Below are positions 60,014-64,000 of a stretch of 64,000 bases of DNA, piece after piece; the first letter of the stretch is position 1; each line of letters starts with the position of its first letter. Where the stretch lies: contig JAEUWY010000005.1 in the NCBI GenBank assembly GCA_022059125.1, forward strand, positions 992,001 to 1,056,000. Reading direction: 5' to 3'. This DNA is from Corynespora cassiicola. Lineage: Eukaryota > Ascomycota > Dothideomycetes > Pleosporales > Corynesporascaceae. The translations under genes were made by a program, and so were the position numbers. The notes below the pieces were generated by a model that was not told the DNA's origin, ran no database searches, and saw only the letters and a program-made list of their open reading frames with translations.

Positions 60014-63000
60014 ATGGCCGCTGCTGCTTCTCTCACCCATGATTCCCCCCCGGATCGCCCTCACGCCATGCCCATCATCGACATCACAAAGGACCTGTCG
60101 GCACTCTTTACCAAGCAGGTCCACGCCACCCCCAATGCCGTCGCCCTAGAGGATGAAAAGACCACATATACCTACGCCGAGCTCCACGACAAGGTCGCCG
60201 CCCTCGCCGACCGCCTCCGCCGCCATGGTGTGGGTCGTGACAAGCTCGTCGGCGTGCTCTTGCCGAGGAGCTCAGACTATGTCATCGCCTGTCTGGCTGC
60301 CCTGCGAGCGGGTGGAGCCTTTCTGGTGCTTGAGCTTGCGTACCCGCCAGACCTGCTAGCCGACGTGATCGAGGATGCCAGCCCTGCCGTTATCGTCACC
60401 ACCAGCGCCGAGGTCGGCAAGATCCGAGAGGGCATCCCCATTGTCGCTCTGGACGAGCAGTCGGAGGAGGCAAACGGTCACGTGGACGAAAAGGATCTCC
60501 CTCCTTTGCCTTCAGAGACCGACTTGGACCGCTTGAGCTTCGTAGCCTACTCCAGCGGTACCACCGGCAAGCCCAAAGGCATCGCAAACCCCCACAGAGC
60601 TGCAGTCCTTTCATATGACCTCAGGTTCCGCGTCTCAGATCTCCAGCCCGGTGACCGTGTGGCATGCAACGTGTTTTTCGTTTGGGAGATCATCCGCCCG
60701 CTGCTGCGGGGAGCGACGGTGGTAGCCGTCCCAGATGACGCGAGTTACGATCCTCGCATGCTGGTGGATCTGTTGGCCTCGAAGAACATCACCGAGACCC
60801 TCATGACCCCCACCCTGCTTGCAGCAGTGCTCTCCCGTCACCAGTCGTTGAAGACTCGTCTGCCAAACCTCAAGACTCTATACCTGAACGGCGAGGTCGT
60901 CACCACAGACCTGGCCCGCCGGACCCTGAAAGCATTGCCCAGCACGCGACTCTTGAACTGCTACAGTGCTTGTGAAACGCACGAAATTGCCTGTGGAGAC
61001 ATTGGTGAGATGCTTGAGACCCTCGAAAAAGATGCCCAATACTGCCCCGTGGGTCCACCCATCATCGACAGGAAGTATGTCTATATCCTGGATGAGAGTG
61101 GCCAGAGGGTCGAGGATGAGACTAGCGGAGAATTGTGCATCGGTGGGCACCTACTCGCTCGTGGATACCTCAATCGGCCCGAGACTACTGCGAAGGCCTT
61201 TACTCCTAACCCCTTCAGCTCGCAGTCCGGTGCTCGCATGTACAGGACCGGAGATAAGGCACGGTTGCTCTTCAATGGCCTCTTGGAGATTACAGGTCGT
61301 GTAGGTGCCATGATCAAACTTCGGGGATACTCCGTGGTACCCGGCAAGGTTGAGAACGCCGTGGTCAACCACCTTGCCGTGAGCCATTGCGCGGTCATTG
61401 CTACTGGAGATGGCATGGACCGTCAGCTGGTTGCATACATTGTCCCAGACAAGGATGCTTCGTCCGACCGACCTGCTGTTGAACTTGACGGATCAGGTCG
61501 TAGCCCCGCGGCCCGGCGCGTCCTCACCCCCTACCTCGCCCACTACATGCTTCCCCAGCTCTGGATCGAACTTGACGAGCTACCCACCCATGATGTCTCC
61601 GGCAAGGTCGATCTTAAGCGCCTGCCTCCTCCTACCCCCGGAAAATCGCCCATACGCAAATCGGCACCCAAGCTCGAGCAGCCCATCGACATTGACCAAA
61701 TCACCCAGATTTGGGCCTCGATTCTTGGGGTTTCAGCGAGTGACATTACTGCCGAACACAACTTCTTCGACTTGGGAGGACACTCCTTGCTGCTCGCGGA
61801 TCTGGCGGCGCGTTTGTCGAATACATTCGGTTTCAGAGTTCCAGTCGCCCGCCTTGCCAACCCCGCAACCCTGAACGGCCATCTTGACACGGTTCGTGCC
61901 ATTAGGGATGGGCACACCGCAGCCATACAGGCAGATTTGCCTGCCATTCTGCGCGCCGACTCGGTCCTTGACAAGGAGATTCAGCCATCAGGCGCGAAGG
62001 CCATTGCCCTCAAGGATGCCAAGACTGTACTCTTGACCGGCGTCACTGGCTTCCTGGGTGCGTTTTTGCTGAGGGATCTGCTGGAGAGCACTTCTGCTCA
62101 GATCATCTGCTTGGTTCGTTTCCCCGATGCTTCTGAGGAAGATTTGCCCGCCGGTATTGCGAGGATTCGACGCAACCTGCTGGATTTTGGATTGTGGAGT
62201 GACTCGATCATGGAACGCGTAGAAATTCTCCCAGGAAACCTGTCTAGGAAACGGTTTGGCCTCGCCCCCGAGGCCTTCTCGGAGCTTTCCTCCCGCGTTG
62301 AGGTCATTGTGCACGCCGCTGCCACCGTCAACCTTGTATACCCCTATGCTGCTCTCCAGAAGCCCAACGTCAACGGTACCAAGGAAATCCTGCGTCTCGC
62401 ATGCAAGGCCGGAGCAACTCTCCAGTATGTTTCCACGAACGGCGTGCTTCCTCCTGCGTCCGGTCGCGAGGGATGGTCAGAGGATTCCATGCTTGACGTT
62501 GCAGAAGTTCCGGAGAAACTCGCGGATGGCTACGGCCAGACGAAGTGGGTAGCTGAGCAGCTTGTACTTGAGGCTGGCCGACGGGGCCTCTCCGTCAAGG
62601 TGCACCGTGCCGGAACCATCAGCGGTCACAGCCAGACAGGCGCATCCAATGCCTGGGATCTTTTGACTGCTTTGATCGTAGAGTCTATTCGAATTGGCCA
62701 TTACCCCAACGTCGAGGGCTGGCGCGCTGAGATGACACCCGTGGACTTTGTCAGCCAGGCCATCATTCACCTTGGCAACCAAACCCAGGCTGAGCAGACT
62801 GTGTTCCATCTTGGTGACCCTACTCCTGTTGACACTCGCAAGGTGTTTGAGGATCTCGGTCGTCTCGGATACTCGACTAAGCCGCTCGACTTTGAAGACT
62901 GGGTTAATCTGTGGAACGAAAAGCGTGGTGGTGCCAAAGGAGGTGACGGAGCTTTTACCATCGACATTCTCCGCAGCGGGATGCCGACCGTGGAGTTCTT

Positions 63001-63978
63001 GAGGGATATTGTCGTACTAGACAATGCGAAGACTAGGCCTTTCCGAGCCGCCATCGAACGTCCCAAGGTCGACGAGGAGCTTTTGGAAACCTACACTCGC
63101 CACTGGTATGCTAGGGGTTGGCTTGCATCGCCACCGAAATCCAACAAGGCCAAGGGTGGTACCGGTCAGCTTCCACGTCGCGGTCCGCTCTATGGAAAGA
63201 CCGTTGTTGTGACGGGAGCATCGTCCGGTATTGGCGCTGCGGTTGCCTGCGCTCTTGCGAAGGAAGGTTGCCATCTTGCTCTCGGCGCTCGGCGTGTGGA
63301 CGCTCTCGAGGCTGTCAAGAGCAAGCTCACGATCCGAGAGGGGAAGGTTATCGTCCGCAAGACCGATGTGACGGACAAGGCCCAAGTCGAGGCTCTGATG
63401 AGTGCAGCCGAGCAAGAGCTTGGTCCGATCGACATTATCGTTTCTGTGGCTGGTGTAATGTATTTGTGAGTACACCCCAAAGTCAGCCCCCTTACAAAAG
63501 TTGGACTAACACTTGTGATAGCACTATGATGGCGAACGTCCAAACCGAGGAGTGGGACCGCACCGTTGACGTAAACTGCAAAGGTCTCTTGCACGTCCTT
63601 GCGTCGACAGTCCCGTCCATGCTCAAGCGCGGCAAGGGCCACGTCGTCGCAATCTCGTCGGATGCGGGCCGGAAGGTCTTCCCAGGCCTCGGCGTTTACT
63701 CCGCCAGCAAATTCTTTGTCGAGGCCACGCTGCAGAGCCTGCGTCTCGAGACGGCCGGTACCGGACTCCGCGTCACGAGCGTTCAGCCCGGAAACGTCGC
63801 GACGGATCTCCTGGGCATGTCGACGGATGCGGAGGCACTCAAGAAGTTTGGCGAGCCTTCGGGTGCCAAGGTGTTGGACCCGGAGGATGTGGCGAACTCG
63901 ATTGTGTATGCGTTGAAGCAGCCTGAGCATGTGGCTGTCAATGAAGTTTTGATCGAGCCTAGGGATGAGCCCATCTAA
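60014..63978 (+). CDS. NRPS-like glycine betaine reductase (A-T-R1-R2)
   Basis: Four-domain carboxylate reductase matching the fungal ATRR enzymes that reduce glycine betaine via betaine aldehyde to choline. Exons 60014-63465 and 63522-63978 (56-bp intron) give 1302 residues. The adenylation domain has YSSGTTGKPKG at about 179 and RGYLNRPETT later. The carrier domain shows FFDLGGHSLL with the phosphopantetheine Ser near 590. R1, a thioester reductase, starts LLTGVTGFLGAFLL at about 673 and has YGQTK near 840. R2, an SDR aldehyde reductase, starts VVVTGASSGIGAA at about 1065 with YSASK near 1210, and ends PRDEPI. There is no condensation domain. The start has an ideal context (CACCATGG); a second Met at residue 19 is possible. 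Family knowledge gives the choline role; the substrate pocket was not verified. It stands alone, with no choline genes adjacent. Confidence 0.93.
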
Positions 63979-64000
63979 ACTTTTACTTAATATCGGAGGC

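Noticed and set aside
60014..63978. Reading the A-T-R1-R2 gene as an alpha-aminoadipate reductase or a secondary-metabolite NRPS
   Set aside because: It lacks the condensation-like N-terminal region and has a second SDR reductase domain, which fits the betaine-reductase architecture instead.
1..64000. CRISPR arrays, insertion sequences, intact transposons and rRNA genes
   Set aside because: No regularly spaced repeats, terminal inverted repeats with a transposase, long terminal repeats, reverse transcriptase motifs or rRNA-like sequence were seen by eye.

Overview
The window is nuclear DNA of a filamentous ascomycete (Pezizomycotina). Genes are split by short introns (mostly 42-75 bp) with GTRNGT-type donors, CTRAY branch sites and YAG acceptors. 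Gene content is fungal: a DSGL-tailed laccase, an AflR-type Zn2Cys6 regulator, a chitin deacetylase with a chitin-binding module, a PHO81/NUC-2-type SPX protein and an A-T-R1-R2 glycine betaine reductase. The class cannot be fixed from sequence alone. All exon joins below were worked out by hand from splice signals, reading phase and remembered family consensus; none has transcript support.

Layout. 1-1.7 kb: 3' part of a membrane-anchored HotDog thioesterase, then an intron-containing tRNA-Leu(AAG). 2.9-11.5 kb: three plus-strand genes (laccase, a 12-TM-type MFS carrier, and a DHA2-type MFS carrier with a roughly 395-residue N-terminal extension). 11.5-18.5 kb: a gene-poor stretch with two broken genes, an SDR and an F-box-type protein, each interrupted by one in-frame TAG. 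18.5-22.4 kb: an AflR-like regulator and a divergent nitroreductase. This accessory half resembles a secondary-metabolism neighbourhood, but it has no backbone synthase.

24-57.7 kb is dense and mostly housekeeping: a fusion of an uncharacterised basic domain with a glutathione transferase, eIF3h, an HExxH protein, a 3106-residue DUF6606/DUF3638/DUF3645 protein, a PIP30/FAM192A homologue with a 26-nt exon, an aldo-keto reductase, a GPI-type chitin deacetylase, a UBA/AT-hook protein, a XAP5/FAM50 homologue and the SPX-ankyrin-GDPD phosphate regulator. After a 2.3 kb gap, 60.0-64.0 kb holds a complete four-domain reductase matching the fungal glycine betaine reductase (choline-forming) family.

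The items most worth a second look are the GST fusion with a possible internal start, the long-tailed DHA2 transporter, the two single-TAG pseudogenes, the HExxH protein and the giant DUF3638 protein.
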